Positions 36,498-45,768 of a DNA stretch of 64,000 bases are shown one piece after another. The DNA is from Pandoraea pneumonica (lineage in GTDB: Bacteria > Pseudomonadota > Gammaproteobacteria > Burkholderiales > Burkholderiaceae). A program made the position numbers and the translations under genes. Location of the stretch: assembly GCF_902459645.1 (NCBI RefSeq), contig NZ_CABPSK010000003.1:558001-622000 (forward strand), in the 5' to 3' direction. Each line of letters begins with the position of its first letter. Position 1 is the stretch's first letter. A model generated the notes under the pieces. It was not told the origin of the DNA, searched no databases, and was given only the letters and a program-made list of their open reading frames with translations.

Positions 36498-39400
36498 TCT
36501 CATTGCCTTTGTCGCCGGACTGGCCGTTGTCGGCTGGATCGCCATCGGCTATGCCGGCACCAACACCCTCGCGCTGGCCGTCACGCTGCTCATCGCAGCC
36601 GTCTATCTCATCGGTGCGCTCGAACTCAAACGCTTCCACCAGTCGTCGGACGCGCTCGCAAAAGCCGTCGGCGGCCTGAGCACCGCTCCTGCGTCACTGC
36701 CGTCGTGGCTCGACACACTGCCCGCTGGCCTGCGCACCGCCGTGCGCCTGCGCGTGGAAGGCGAGCGCGTCGGCTTGCCCGGCCCGGCACTCACGCCGTA
36801 TCTGGTCGGCCTGCTCGTGCTGCTCGGCATGCTCGGCACCTTCCTCGGCATGGCCGCCACGCTGCGCGGCACCGGCATCGCCCTCGAAGGCGCGACCGAC
36901 CTGCAAGCCATTCGCGCATCGCTCGCCTCACCCGTCAAAGGCCTCGGCTTCGCGTTCGGCACCTCGGTCGCCGGTGTCGCCACGTCGGCTATGCTCGGCC
37001 TGCTCGCCGCACTCGCGCGTAAGCAGCGCGCCCAAGTCGTGCAAGCGCTCGACGCACGCATCGTCACCACGCTGCGCGGCTTCTCGCAGCAGCATCAGCG
37101 CGAAACCACCCTGCAACTGCTCCAGCAGCAAGCCGCTGCAATGCCCGCGCTCGTCGACCGCCTGCAAGAGATGATGGCCGCCATGGAGCGCCAAAGTCAG
37201 GGCCTCGGCGAACGCCTCGTGGCCAATCAAGACGCGTTGCACGCCCGTACCGATGCGTCGTACGCGCAACTCACCAGTGCGATGCAGCAGTATCTGAAAG
37301 ACAGCGTCGCGACGACGGCCAGCGCCGCCGGTGCCGCCATCCGCCCGGAAGTCGAGGCGACGATGGCCAGTCTGGCGCGCGAAACCGCGTCGTGGCATCA
37401 AACCGTCTCGGGCGCAATGCAAGATCGGATGGACGGCTTGTCCGATCGCTTTGAAGCGACGACGGCTCGCGTGGCCAACGTCTGGAAAGATTCGCTCGAC
37501 GCACAGTTGCGCACGAATGCGTCGCTCGCCACCGATTTGCGCGGCGCGCTCGGCGAATTTGCGCAGACGTTCGAGTCGCGCTCGGCCCGCCTTATCGACG
37601 ACGTTGCGACGCGATTGGAAGGCGCGACCTCACAGGTCAGCACCGCGCACGCCGGTGTCGCACAAACGTGGGAAACGTCGCTCGCAGCACAACAACGCAC
37701 CAGCGATGCGCTCGCCAAGGAGCTGGGCGCCACGCTCACACAATTTGCGCAAACGTTCGAGACCCGCTCCGCTGGCTTGCTGGCTGACGTGACCACGCGT
37801 CTCGACAACGCGACCGGCAGCATCGCCACCGCACAGACGACCGTCGCGCAAGCCTGGGAACAAGCGCTCGCGCAACAGCAGAGCGCTCACAACGCGCTCA
37901 CGCAAGACCTCGGTGTGGCCCTGGCGCATTTCGCGCAAACCTTCGAAGCCCGCTCGACGGCGCTGCTCGGCGATGTGGCTGCCAAGCTCGATGCCACGAG
38001 CGGCAACGTCACGGGCGCTCACGAACGCGTGGCGCAGGTGTGGGATCAAGCGTTGACGCAACAACGCGCCGCGCACGACACGATGGCGCAAGCACTCGGC
38101 ACGGCGCTGGAACGCTTCGCACAGACCTTCGAGACACGCTCGAATGCGCTGCTCAGCGATGTGGCGGTGAAGCTCGACACCACCAGCGGGAATGTGTCCG
38201 GGGCGCACGAGCGCGTGGCGCAAGCATGGAACGAATCGCTGGCGCTGCAAAAGGCCGCCAACGCCGCGCTGACGGCCGATCTCGGCACCGCTTTGGCGCA
38301 ATTCACCGAAACGTTCGAACAGCGTTCTGCGCACTTGGTCGACGGTGTGAGCACGCGCACGGAAGGGGCGATGCAAAGCGTCGCCGAAACGGCAGCCGTG
38401 GTATCCGGCGAGTGGAAGCAAGCCATCGGTGCGCAGCAACAAGCCAACGATGCCCTCACGCAGAACCTCGCCGCCGCCCTTGAACGCTTCGCAGACACGT
38501 TCGATACGCGTTCGACACAGTTGCTGCAAGGCGTCTCGACGCAAATGGACAGCGCCTCGACCAATGTCGCCCAAGCTTGGCGCGAGGCCATCGCCGACCA
38601 CGCCCGCGTAAGCGAACAACTGGCCAGCGGCAACCAGCAACTCGTCGCCGCAACGACGACGGCATTCACCGAACATAGCGCATCGCTGCTCGACGCGCTG
38701 AGCGCTGCCAACGCCGCGCATCACGACGCCACGGCGCAGCGCGAAACTCAACGTCTGTCGGCATGGACCGAAACCCTCGAAGGCACGCTCGCCACGCTGC
38801 GCGAACAATGGCAGCAGATGGGCGCACAAACGGCCAGCCAGCAACAAACGATTTGCGAGACGCTCACGCGCACCGCGCTCGACATGTCGGAACAAACGCG
38901 CCGCAACGCGAGCGACACCATCGCCGAGATTTCTCGCCTGATGCAGACCGCTGCGGAAGCCCCGAAGGCCGCCGCGGATATCATCGCCGAGTTGCGCCAG
39001 AAGCTTTCCGAGAGCATGGTGCGCGACAACGCGATGCTCGAAGAGCGCTCGCGTCTGCTGGAAACACTCGGCACGCTGCTCGACACCGTGCGCCACGCGG
39101 GCAACGAACAACGCGCGGCGGTCGACGAGCTCGTCACCACGTCCGCACAGTTGCTCGAACGTGCCAGCGCCAATCTGGGCGACACCATTGCCGCGCAAAC
39201 CGAGAAGCTGGCCGCCGCGTCGGCGCAAGTCACCGGCAGCGCCGTGGAAGTCGCAAGCCTGGGCGACACGTTCGGTGCCGCCGTGCAGGCCTTCGGCGAA
39301 TCGAACACACAACTGCTCGACCATCTGCAACGCATCGAAGCCGCGCTCGACAAGTCGATGGCGCGCAGCGACGAACAGCTTGGCTACTACGTCGCACAAG

Positions 39401-39504
39401 CACGCGAAGTGGTGGAATTGAGCGTGATGTCGCAAAAGCAGATTCTCGAAAACCTGCAACAGCTCGGCGGTGCCCGCGCGCAACCGGGTAGCGCGGCAGC
39501 ATGA
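36478..39504 (+). CDS. DUF802 protein: four-TM MotA/TolQ/ExbB-like membrane protein with long repeat-bearing tail
   Basis: 1008 residues from the ATG at 36478 inside the end of the DUF3348 gene. TM1 about 5-25, TM2 30-48, TM3 104-128 (LVGLLVLLGMLGTFLGMAAT, the LGT-x-G signature of MotA/TolQ/ExbB) and TM4 152-180 (GLGFAFGTSVAGVATSAMLG). Residues 185-1008 are a long, almost Pro-free, Ala/Gln/Thr/Ser-rich helical tail. Six tandem repeats of about 62 residues each begin with Trp at 336, 398, 460, 522, 584 and 646 (last one 55). This is the layout of ZorA of Zorya systems: stator channel plus long cytoplasmic tail. Translationally coupled to the MotB-like gene behind it. Confidence 0.88.
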   Translation: MTRYLVDLIAFVAGLAVVGWIAIGYAGTNTLALAVTLLIAAVYLIGALELKRFHQSSDALAKAVGGLSTAPASLPSWLDTLPAGLRTAVRLRVEGERVGLPGPALTPYLVGLLVLLGMLGTFLGMAATLRGTGIALEGATDLQAIRASLASPVKGLGFAFGTSVAGVATSAMLGLLAALARKQRAQVVQALDARIVTTLRGFSQQHQRETTLQLLQQQAAAMPALVDRLQEMMAAMERQSQGLGERLVANQDALHARTDASYAQLTSAMQQYLKDSVATTASAAGAAIRPEVEATMASLARETASWHQTVSGAMQDRMDGLSDRFEATTARVANVWKDSLDAQLRTNASLATDLRGALGEFAQTFESRSARLIDDVATRLEGATSQVSTAHAGVAQTWETSLAAQQRTSDALAKELGATLTQFAQTFETRSAGLLADVTTRLDNATGSIATAQTTVAQAWEQALAQQQSAHNALTQDLGVALAHFAQTFEARSTALLGDVAAKLDATSGNVTGAHERVAQVWDQALTQQRAAHDTMAQALGTALERFAQTFETRSNALLSDVAVKLDTTSGNVSGAHERVAQAWNESLALQKAANAALTADLGTALAQFTETFEQRSAHLVDGVSTRTEGAMQSVAETAAVVSGEWKQAIGAQQQANDALTQNLAAALERFADTFDTRSTQLLQGVSTQMDSASTNVAQAWREAIADHARVSEQLASGNQQLVAATTTAFTEHSASLLDALSAANAAHHDATAQRETQRLSAWTETLEGTLATLREQWQQMGAQTASQQQTICETLTRTALDMSEQTRRNASDTIAEISRLMQTAAEAPKAAADIIAELRQKLSESMVRDNAMLEERSRLLETLGTLLDTVRHAGNEQRAAVDELVTTSAQLLERASANLGDTIAAQTEKLAAASAQVTGSAVEVASLGDTFGAAVQAFGESNTQLLDHLQRIEAALDKSMARSDEQLGYYVAQAREVVELSVMSQKQILENLQQLGGARAQPGSAAA
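37483..38577 (+). repeat. Six tandem coding repeats of about 186 bp (62 residues)
   Basis: Within the DUF802 protein, residues 336-700 consist of six units. Each starts W-x3-(L/I)-x-(A/L)-Q-x-(R/Q/A) or a close variant, carries FAQTFExRS or a variant (for example FTETFEQRS, FADTFDTRS) at unit positions 26-34 and ends V-A-Q or a variant. Five units are exactly 62 residues; the sixth is 55, one heptad shorter. Confidence 0.85.
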
Positions 39505-40166
39505 GCCACGACTTCGACTCCGACTTCGCCGACAGCGATGTTGGCGCCGCAGCGCCGACGTGGGCCGTCTTCGGCGACTTGATGTCGGTCATGCTCGGTG
39601 CGTTCGTGCTGATCATGCTCGGCGTCATCGGCGTGCAGCTCGAACTGTCGGCCAAGCTCGAGCGCGAAGTGAAAGAGCGTCAGGCCGAAACGCAACGCCG
39701 CGAGACGCTGGAAAAAGCGCTCGCCGGACCGCTCGCGGGTGGACGCGTCACGATCGTGAACGGCCGCATCGGCATCAGCGGGAACGTGCTGTTCGCGCTG
39801 AACTCCGACCAATTGCAGCCGCAGGGGCGCGAAGTGCTGCGCAGCCTCGCCGCACCGCTTGCCGCCTATCTCAAAGTGAGCGACGAGATTCTGATGGTCA
39901 GCGGCTTCACCGACGACCAGCAAGTGCGCGAAACGAACCGGCGATTTGCCGATAACTGGGAGCTGTCCGCACAACGGGCGCTCACGGTCACACGCGAATT
40001 GATCGCGGCGGGCATTCCGCCGTCGTCGGTGTTCTCCGCCGCGTTTGGCGCCGAGCAACCCGTCACGTCGAACGCCGACGAAGCCGGTCGCGCGAAGAAC
40101 CGGCGCGTAGAAATTGCCCCGATGCCACGCAGCAGCGCGGGGAATACCGGGAAGTCGAATGGCTGA
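39501..40166 (+). CDS. MotB/OmpA-like protein, partner of the MotA-like gene
   Basis: 221 residues; start overlaps the DUF802 stop (ATGA). One TM helix at about 24-45 is introduced by FGDLMSVMLGAFVLIMLG: D26 sits where MotB has its proton-carrying Asp (ADFMTAMMAFFLVMW context). A short charged helix follows, then an OmpA/MotB peptidoglycan-binding fold from about residue 90 to 210 (NVLFALNSDQLQPQGREVLR, GFTDDQ, NRRFADNWELSAQRALTVTR, RAKNRRVEI). Thus it likely anchors the complex to the cell wall and carries ions through the TM Asp. It functions with the preceding four-TM protein. Confidence 0.9.
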   Translation: MSHDFDSDFADSDVGAAAPTWAVFGDLMSVMLGAFVLIMLGVIGVQLELSAKLEREVKERQAETQRRETLEKALAGPLAGGRVTIVNGRIGISGNVLFALNSDQLQPQGREVLRSLAAPLAAYLKVSDEILMVSGFTDDQQVRETNRRFADNWELSAQRALTVTRELIAAGIPPSSVFSAAFGAEQPVTSNADEAGRAKNRRVEIAPMPRSSAGNTGKSNG

Positions 40167-40956
40167 CGATCCGCGCGATCTCCCGGAAACGTTGACGGCG
40201 CCAGAAGCGTCCGTCTGGCAAGCGCAACTCGACGGCTGGCGTGCACAGCAAGCCGACAAGCGGGATCCGGTTCGCTTTCACCTTATTGAAACGTTGGCTC
40301 GACGCGCGGCCACCTTCACGGGCGAAACGCGGCGCGTGCTGGACGAGCGCTTGCAAGTGCTAGTCGATGCGTTCACGAAGGCGCTGGCGGCGCGCGAGGT
40401 CTCAGTCACTGATGACAGCGCGGCGACGCCACAAGGCGCACCGTCGCCGCTTTCCCTGCTGATCGCGGATATGACCCAGCGCGTTGGTGAGCGGCCCGCG
40501 CAAGCGATGCCGCCGATCAAGCGCCCAGTGCAGTCAGCGCCTGCCGCGCGGCAAGCGGGGCCCGCTGGATCGGCCGCGCCGACAGTTTCGGCGGCTTCGA
40601 CAGTTTCGCCCGCACCGGTCACCACGCCCACGGTCATCTCGACCGGCGACGGTTTCGAAGACATGGACGTGCTGGAGTATTTCCGCGAAACGTGGTCGAA
40701 GCTCAGCACCGACGGCAATCTGCGGCAGTCGCTCGCCCAAGTGCCAGAGAATGCCGGGCCGTTGAATTCCAGCCACCTCGTGCACCGCGCGCTCTCGCTC
40801 ATGCACGACGTTTCGCCCGACTATCTGCGCCACTTCCTGCGCCATGCCGATGCCCTCTCGTGGCTCGAAGACATGGACACAGCAGGTGCGATGCGCAACA
40901 AGAGCGCGGCACGTGTCGCGGCGTCGGGCAAGCCGTCGCGCGCGAAGGCGCGGTAA
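40159..40956 (+). CDS. DUF2894 family protein
   Basis: 265 residues, start inside the end of the MotB-like gene (8-base overlap). No signal peptide or TM. N-terminal helical region (1-75), a Pro/Ala/Ser/Thr-rich linker (about 115-155) and a conserved-looking helical C-terminal block (LEYFRETWSKLSTDGNLRQS, then NSSHLVHRALSLMHDVSPDY followed by LRHFLRHADALSWLED). Ends in a basic tail. Likely a cytoplasmic or membrane-peripheral partner of the stator-like complex. Function unknown. Confidence 0.85.
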   Translation: MADDPRDLPETLTAPEASVWQAQLDGWRAQQADKRDPVRFHLIETLARRAATFTGETRRVLDERLQVLVDAFTKALAAREVSVTDDSAATPQGAPSPLSLLIADMTQRVGERPAQAMPPIKRPVQSAPAARQAGPAGSAAPTVSAASTVSPAPVTTPTVISTGDGFEDMDVLEYFRETWSKLSTDGNLRQSLAQVPENAGPLNSSHLVHRALSLMHDVSPDYLRHFLRHADALSWLEDMDTAGAMRNKSAARVAASGKPSRAKAR

Positions 40957-41213
40957 TCGGCTTTGGCCAACGTTTGCGGAATCGGCGGCATTGGCGACAT
41001 CAGGCGGCAGTGGGCCCCGCCGGACGCCAACTTGCCAGTGAAGGCCGTTCCGGGCGATAATCGCGCTCGTTCCCGCTGCCAACGCGCGGGAAAATCCTTT
41101 GAAAATCATCGTGTTGGGCGTAAGTCACCCGTACGCTGGCATCACTTGCCGAGCGCGCCGCCCGCCGCAGCACTTCCTCGATAAGCCCTCGCACCCGACG
41201 GCTTTCTGCTTCC

Positions 41214-42014
41214 ATGACGAACCACGGACACCCGCCGGCTGACGACGCGCAACCGGCCCACGACGACGCTGCCGACCTCGACGCGCCGCAAACTTCTGAC
41301 GCGCAAGACGGCGACACCCAAGTCGGCCCGGACGGCGTTGCGCATCCGCGCCGCATTCGCAGCTTCGTGCGCCGCGCTGGCCGTAGCTCGGAAGCGCAAA
41401 AGCGCGCCTTCGATACGCTCGGCCCGCAGTTCTTGGTGCCCTATACGCCCGACGCCCTCGACTGGCCCGCAGCGTTCCATCGCCCGAATGCGCCGCGTAT
41501 CCTCGAAATCGGTTTCGGCATGGGCGACGGCACCGCGCACATTGCGAAAGTGCGTCCCGACGACGATTTCCTCGGCGTGGAAGTGCACGAACCCGGCGTG
41601 GGCGCACTGCTCAAGCTCATCGGCACGACCCCGCTCTCGAACGTGCGCATCATTCAGCACGACGCCGTGGAAGTGGTGGAGAACATGCTGCCCGAAGCGT
41701 CGCTCGACGGCGTGCACGTGTTCTTCCCGGACCCGTGGCACAAGAAGCGCCACCACAAGCGCCGCCTGCTCCAACCGCCGTTCGTAGCACTCCTCGCTTC
41801 GCGCCTGAAGCCGGGCGGCTATCTGCACTGCGCGACCGACTGGCAGGAATACGCCGAGCAGATGCTTGAAGTGCTGGGCGCTGAGCCGACGCTCGAGAAC
41901 ACCGCAGCCGATTACGCACCGCGTCCCGACTATCGTCCGGTGACGAAGTTCGAGAATCGCGGCCTGCGTCTCGGTCACGGCGTGTGGGATCTGGTCTTCA
42001 AGAAGCGCGGCTAA
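41214..42014 (+). CDS. trmB: tRNA (guanine-N7)-methyltransferase
   Basis: 266 residues. SAM-binding [15 protein letters not shown] and the TrmB signature [16 protein letters not shown] are both present. It makes m7G46 in the variable loop of tRNAs. The N-terminal 50 residues are an Asp/Ala-rich extension not needed for the fold. Convergent with uppP, separated by a bidirectional terminator. Confidence 0.96.
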   Translation: MTNHGHPPADDAQPAHDDAADLDAPQTSDAQDGDTQVGPDGVAHPRRIRSFVRRAGRSSEAQKRAFDTLGPQFLVPYTPDALDWPAAFHRPNAPRILEIGFGMGDGTAHIAKVRPDDDFLGVEVHEPGVGALLKLIGTTPLSNVRIIQHDAVEVVENMLPEASLDGVHVFFPDPWHKKRHHKRRLLQPPFVALLASRLKPGGYLHCATDWQEYAEQMLEVLGAEPTLENTAADYAPRPDYRPVTKFENRGLRLGHGVWDLVFKKRG

Positions 42015-42044
42015 ACGACGCGATTGAAAGGCTGAGGCATACGA

Positions 42045-42073
42045 AAAAGGGCACCGCGAGGTGCCCTTTTTTC
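42045..42073. terminator. Bidirectional intrinsic terminator
   Basis: AAAAAGGGCACC (42045-42056), loop GCGA, GGTGCCCTTTTT (42061-42072): a perfect 12-bp stem with A and T tracts, between convergent trmB and uppP. Confidence 0.9.
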
Positions 42074-42104
42074 ATTGCGTCAATCTGTGATGCTTGGGTA
42101 ATGC

Positions 42105-42947
42105 TCAGTCGGCCCAGACCACCAGCCCGCTGTAGCCGGTCGCCAGCACCACCAGACCGAACACGATGCGGTACCACGCGAACGCCGTGAAGTCGTGCGA
42201 CGCGATGTAGCGCAGCAGCCAGCGCACGCAAATGAACGCGCTGATGAACGCTGCCACGAAGCCGATACCGAACATACCGATGTCGTCCACCGACAGAATC
42301 GAACGCGATTTATACAGTTCATAAACGGTCGCGGCGAACAGCAGCGGGATCGCAAGGAAGAACGAGAACTCGGTCGCCACCTTGCGCTCCAGCCCGAACA
42401 TCATGCCGCCGATGATCGTGGCGCCCGAGCGCGACGTGCCGGGGATTAACGCGAAGCACTGCGCGAAGCCGACCTTCAGGGCGTCCACCCACGTGAGTTC
42501 GTCGATGGAATTAACGCGTGGCAATTTGCCAGCCTCGACATTACGACGGTTATGCCGCTCGACCAAAAGAATGATCACGCCGCCAACGATAAACGCCGTC
42601 GCCACCACCGTCGGGTTGAACAGCACCGCCTTGATATGCGCACCGAACTGCTTCGCCAACAAAGCCGCCGGCAGGCAACCGAGAATCACGTTGAGCGCGA
42701 AGCGGCGCGACTTGCTATCGCGCGTCAGCCCGGCCACGACGTGCACGATCCTCGCGCGGAATTCCCAGCACACGGCCAGAATTGCGCCGAACTGAATCAC
42801 GATCTCGAAGACCTTGCCCTTCTCGTCGTTAAAGTTGAGCAGACTGCCGGCCAGAATCAGGTGACCGGTCGATGAGATCGGGAGGAATTCGGTCAGACCT
42901 TCGACCACACCGAGAATGATCGCTTTAAGCGCCAGCAACAAGTCCAT
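42105..42947 (-). CDS. uppP: Undecaprenyl-diphosphatase (BacA/UppP)
   Basis: 280 residues, about eight TM helices. Both active-site blocks are present: [17 protein letters not shown] (residues 16-32) and [10 protein letters not shown]. The enzyme recycles undecaprenyl pyrophosphate released by peptidoglycan and glycan polymerisation and contributes to bacitracin tolerance. ATG preceded by AGGAAACC. In this window its carrier is also used by the WecA-like enzymes at 58.5-60.7 kb. Confidence 0.96.
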   Translation of the reverse strand: MDLLLALKAIILGVVEGLTEFLPISSTGHLILAGSLLNFNDEKGKVFEIVIQFGAILAVCWEFRARIVHVVAGLTRDSKSRRFALNVILGCLPAALLAKQFGAHIKAVLFNPTVVATAFIVGGVIILLVERHNRRNVEAGKLPRVNSIDELTWVDALKVGFAQCFALIPGTSRSGATIIGGMMFGLERKVATEFSFFLAIPLLFAATVYELYKSRSILSVDDIGMFGIGFVAAFISAFICVRWLLRYIASHDFTAFAWYRIVFGLVVLATGYSGLVVWAD

Positions 42948-43065
42948 GCAATGGTTTCCTGAGAAGTCTTGAAATCGGAAGAGAGGTTTTACGCGGAAAA
43001 AATTAGGTGAGCCGTAGGGCGCTAAACGGCCGAACGATTTAACGCCGAAGCTTGGCAGCGCCGGA

Positions 43066-43686
43066 TCAACGGGAATCGAATTTGACGTTCACACCGTGCG
43101 AAAGCACGGTGATCTGGCCCGGCTGGCGTGCCACGCCGCCAATGGTGAGTTGCTCGGGCTTGAACGTGTAGATCGGCGCGCCTTGCAGCAATTGCGTGGC
43201 GAGCAACGCCCCCGCCGCGTTCAATTGACGCGACCAGCGCTCCGGCAAGCCATCGATGGTGAACGTCTCGACTTCCGGATCGCGCAGCACCACGGACATC
43301 GTGGCCGGGTCGTAAGCCAACGCGCTGTCGATGGCCAGCGTGCCGGTCAGCGGCGCGCCGCCCAGCGGATGCGTCACCGTGGCGTCGACCGCCACTGCCA
43401 GGCGGTTGCGCTCGGGCAGCAGCGTCAGGCGCGGGTGCGACAGGTTCACATCGAGCACGGCCAGCACGCGGCGATCGAACGGAAACTTACGCTCCAGCGC
43501 GCGCTGCAATTGGCCTTCGGAAAAGGTGTAGTCGTTGCCGAACGGCAAACCGGCACAGGCGGCAAGTCCAGCAGCAAGCGCCGAAGCACCGGCGAGTGTC
43601 AGCCAGCGACGGCGTGCGGGATCGACCGCCTCAGATGCCTCGCACTGCTGATAATTTTCTCGATCCGAATGCGATTGACGCGCCAT
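43066..43686 (-). CDS. DUF1439 (YceB-like) lipoprotein
   Basis: 206 residues. The N-terminus has [20 protein letters not shown] followed by a Cys, combining a twin-arginine pair with a lipobox LAAC at about residue 41, so it may be a Tat-exported lipoprotein. The mature part ([20 protein letters not shown] and on) is a DUF1439 domain as in E. coli YceB, a lipid-binding-like fold of unknown function. The ATG at 43686 follows GGGGAC; a longer frame upstream is less likely. Confidence 0.85.
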   Translation of the reverse strand: MARQSHSDRENYQQCEASEAVDPARRRWLTLAGASALAAGLAACAGLPFGNDYTFSEGQLQRALERKFPFDRRVLAVLDVNLSHPRLTLLPERNRLAVAVDATVTHPLGGAPLTGTLAIDSALAYDPATMSVVLRDPEVETFTIDGLPERWSRQLNAAGALLATQLLQGAPIYTFKPEQLTIGGVARQPGQITVLSHGVNVKFDSR

Positions 43687-43774
43687 GTCCCCATCCAAAA
43701 CAGGGCGCCCAGCGCCCGACACGCGCGACTATAGCACTCGCACATGACGTGGAACTACCGGTGCCTATTGGTAC

Positions 43775-44041
43775 CTATTGGTGGTGAACCGGTGCCGTCA
43801 ACGCTTCTAGCTGCGAGAGCCACCGTACGGCTTGCTCTCGGCTGTCACCGCACATTTCTGCTGACGGTTGCAACGAGGCGCACACCGCCGGGCGTTGCGG
43901 GCTGCCGAAAATCTGGCAACGGTCGTCGGCGTCGAGTTGCACGCAACGCGTGTTCGCGGGCTTGCCGTGCGGCATGCCGGGAATGGGCGTGGAGATGGAA
44001 GGCGCGATACAACAAGCCGCGCAATGCGGTCGGCAATTCAT
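43775..44041 (-). CDS. YkgJ-family cysteine cluster protein
   Basis: 88 residues with seven Cys, beginning [20 protein letters not shown]; the CxxxCxxCC pattern with later C33, C42 and others is characteristic of the YkgJ/UPF0153 zinc- or iron-binding family. Function is not known. It lies between the DUF1439 lipoprotein and an SDR gene, all on the same strand but with spacers that do not suggest coupling. Confidence 0.85.
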   Translation of the reverse strand: MNCRPHCAACCIAPSISTPIPGMPHGKPANTRCVQLDADDRCQIFGSPQRPAVCASLQPSAEMCGDSREQAVRWLSQLEALTAPVHHQ

Positions 44042-44127
44042 GAAACGTGATGAAGCTGTGGAAACAGTGGATGCCGTGAAAGCAGGCGGCGCATTTTACC
44101 GCGTACGCCGCCTGCCCCCGTTCACCG

Positions 44128-44901
44128 TCACCACGGCAACGCGCCCGCGACGTCGAAGAACCCGCCGTTGACCGGCCCGCGCTCGCCCAGCGCCAGCATC
44201 ACCACGCTGCGCGCCCCGTCTTCCACGCTCTGCTTGCCGCGTTTGCCGTTCAGGTCGGTCGCCGTGTAGCCCGGGTCGACCGAGTTCACCGTGATCGCCG
44301 TCTCGCGCAGGGTGTGCGAGAGCTGCACGGTCAGCATGTTGAGCGCCGCCTTCGACGCGTTGTACCCAATCAGCTTGAACGCCGCATGCTCCCACGCCGG
44401 ATCGCCGTTGTAGGCGAGCGAGCCCAAGCCGCTCGACACGTTGACGATGCGCGCGGCGTCCGAGCGCGACAGCCACGGCAGCATGGCTTGCGTCACCCGC
44501 AACGTGCCGAAGAAGTTGGTCGCAAACACCCGCTCGACGGCCTCGATGGAGGCCCGCTCAGGCACGTCGTCACGCGGATCGGTAATGCCCGCGTTGTTCA
44601 CCAGCACGTCGAGCCGCCCGTGATAGCGCCCAATGCGGTAGGCCGCCGCATGCAGTGTCTCGGGCTTGAGCAGGTCGATGACCAGCGTCTCTGCCTGAAA
44701 CCCCGCCTTGCGCAGCGGTGCCACCACTTCCTCACCCTTGGCCTCGTCGCGTGCCCCCACGACCACCGTCATGCCCGCCTCGGCGAGCGCACGTGCCACT
44801 TCCTGCCCAATGCCCTTGGTCGCGCCCGTCACCAGTGCCACCCGTCCCAGATGGCTTTCGGCGTCCGCTCGCACTGCTTTGTCGATTGCGTCCCGTTTCA
44901 T
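44128..44901 (-). CDS. SDR-family NAD(P)-dependent oxidoreductase
   Basis: 257 residues from the ATG at 44901 preceded by GGGAG. Rossmann motif TGATKGIG at 25-32, NNAG at 102-105, catalytic Ser in NVSSG (156-157), and Y180-NAS-K184. The sequence type (YNASKAALNMLTVQLSHTLR) resembles carbonyl reductase-like SDRs. It is divergent from a TetR gene that probably represses it; TGAAG-N4-CTTCA lies between them. Confidence 0.92.
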   Translation of the reverse strand: MKRDAIDKAVRADAESHLGRVALVTGATKGIGQEVARALAEAGMTVVVGARDEAKGEEVVAPLRKAGFQAETLVIDLLKPETLHAAAYRIGRYHGRLDVLVNNAGITDPRDDVPERASIEAVERVFATNFFGTLRVTQAMLPWLSRSDAARIVNVSSGLGSLAYNGDPAWEHAAFKLIGYNASKAALNMLTVQLSHTLRETAITVNSVDPGYTATDLNGKRGKQSVEDGARSVVMLALGERGPVNGGFFDVAGALPW

Positions 44902-44969
44902 CACTGCTCCCGTCGTCGTACCTGTTGTTCTGCGCCCAGCCGCACGCAAATTTGTTAGCATCGAGTTTA

Positions 44970-44983
44970 TGAAGAATCCTTCA
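44970..44983. promoter_or_regulatory. Short palindrome between divergent SDR and TetR genes
   Basis: TGAAG-AATC-CTTCA, 17 bases before the TetR start. Candidate TetR operator by position only. Confidence 0.35.
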
Positions 44984-44999
44984 GTTTTTCTATTCGCAT

Positions 45000-45689
45000 A
45001 TGAAACCTGACATCCGAGGGGTCTCCGGGCCCCGTAAATCGCCGCAGCAGGCGCGTTCGCGCGTGACGATCGACGCGATTTTCGAGGCGGCCCTTCAGGT
45101 TTTGCTGCTCGATGGCGGGCGTCAGCTCACCACCACTCGGGTGGCCGAGCGCGCGGGGGTGTCGGTCGGCACCCTCTATCAGTACTTCCAGAACAAGCAG
45201 GTGCTGCTCTATGCCGTGCTCGAGCGGCATATCGATCGCATCGTCTGTACGGTGGAGAAGACCTGTCAGGATTCGCACGGCTTGCCGATTGAGGCGATGG
45301 CCCGGGCGCTGGCCGACGCCTACGTCGGCGCGAAGATGACGGATATCGAGGAAGCGCAGGCGCTGTACCGTTTGTCGGAAGATTTGGACGGGCGCGAGGT
45401 GTTCTCCTGCGCCAGCGAACGGATGCACGCGGCGGTCGCCGCCATGCTAGATACCGCGCAGGACGGGCGTTTCGACGATACGAGCACGGTCGCGTTCGTG
45501 TTCCTGAACTCGATGACGGGGCCGATCAAGGCGATTCTCGAAAACCGCACCCCGCCGAATACCACCTGCGACAAGCTGGCCGCCCACATTGCCGATCAGA
45601 TCGCCACGATGTGCGCGGCTTATCTGCATCGCGTGGCGCTTCCTAGCTCACCTTCCAGCGCCTCGCTCAGCGCACCAGTTAAACCTTAA
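45000..45689 (+). CDS. TetR-family transcriptional regulator
   Basis: 229 residues. HTH (LTTTRVAERAGVSVGTLYQY) followed by FQNKQVLLYAVLERH, typical TetR. Divergent from the SDR gene, which it probably controls. The start ATG at 45000 lacks a strong ribosome site but matches the usual N-terminal extension of the family (RKSPQQARSRVTIDAIFEAA). Confidence 0.92.
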   Translation: MKPDIRGVSGPRKSPQQARSRVTIDAIFEAALQVLLLDGGRQLTTTRVAERAGVSVGTLYQYFQNKQVLLYAVLERHIDRIVCTVEKTCQDSHGLPIEAMARALADAYVGAKMTDIEEAQALYRLSEDLDGREVFSCASERMHAAVAAMLDTAQDGRFDDTSTVAFVFLNSMTGPIKAILENRTPPNTTCDKLAAHIADQIATMCAAYLHRVALPSSPSSASLSAPVKP

Positions 45690-45768
45690 GTTCACGCGTC
45701 ATCATGACCGTCGCCCGGAACTGGTAAAATGCGCGGTTGTGTTTGCCTACAATCCCACGGTAATCGAA

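Noticed and set aside
37630-39483. Open reverse-strand frame of 617 codons
   Set aside because: It lies fully antisense to the DUF802 protein gene, has no ribosome site, and its Arg/His/Cys/Leu-rich translation has no domain. It is a by-product of GC-rich codon use and the internal repeats.
35691-40956. Complete Zorya system
   Set aside because: Only ZorA/ZorB-like components are suggested; no helicase/nuclease ZorD, no ZorC and no HNH-type ZorE is present, so I do not call it Zorya.
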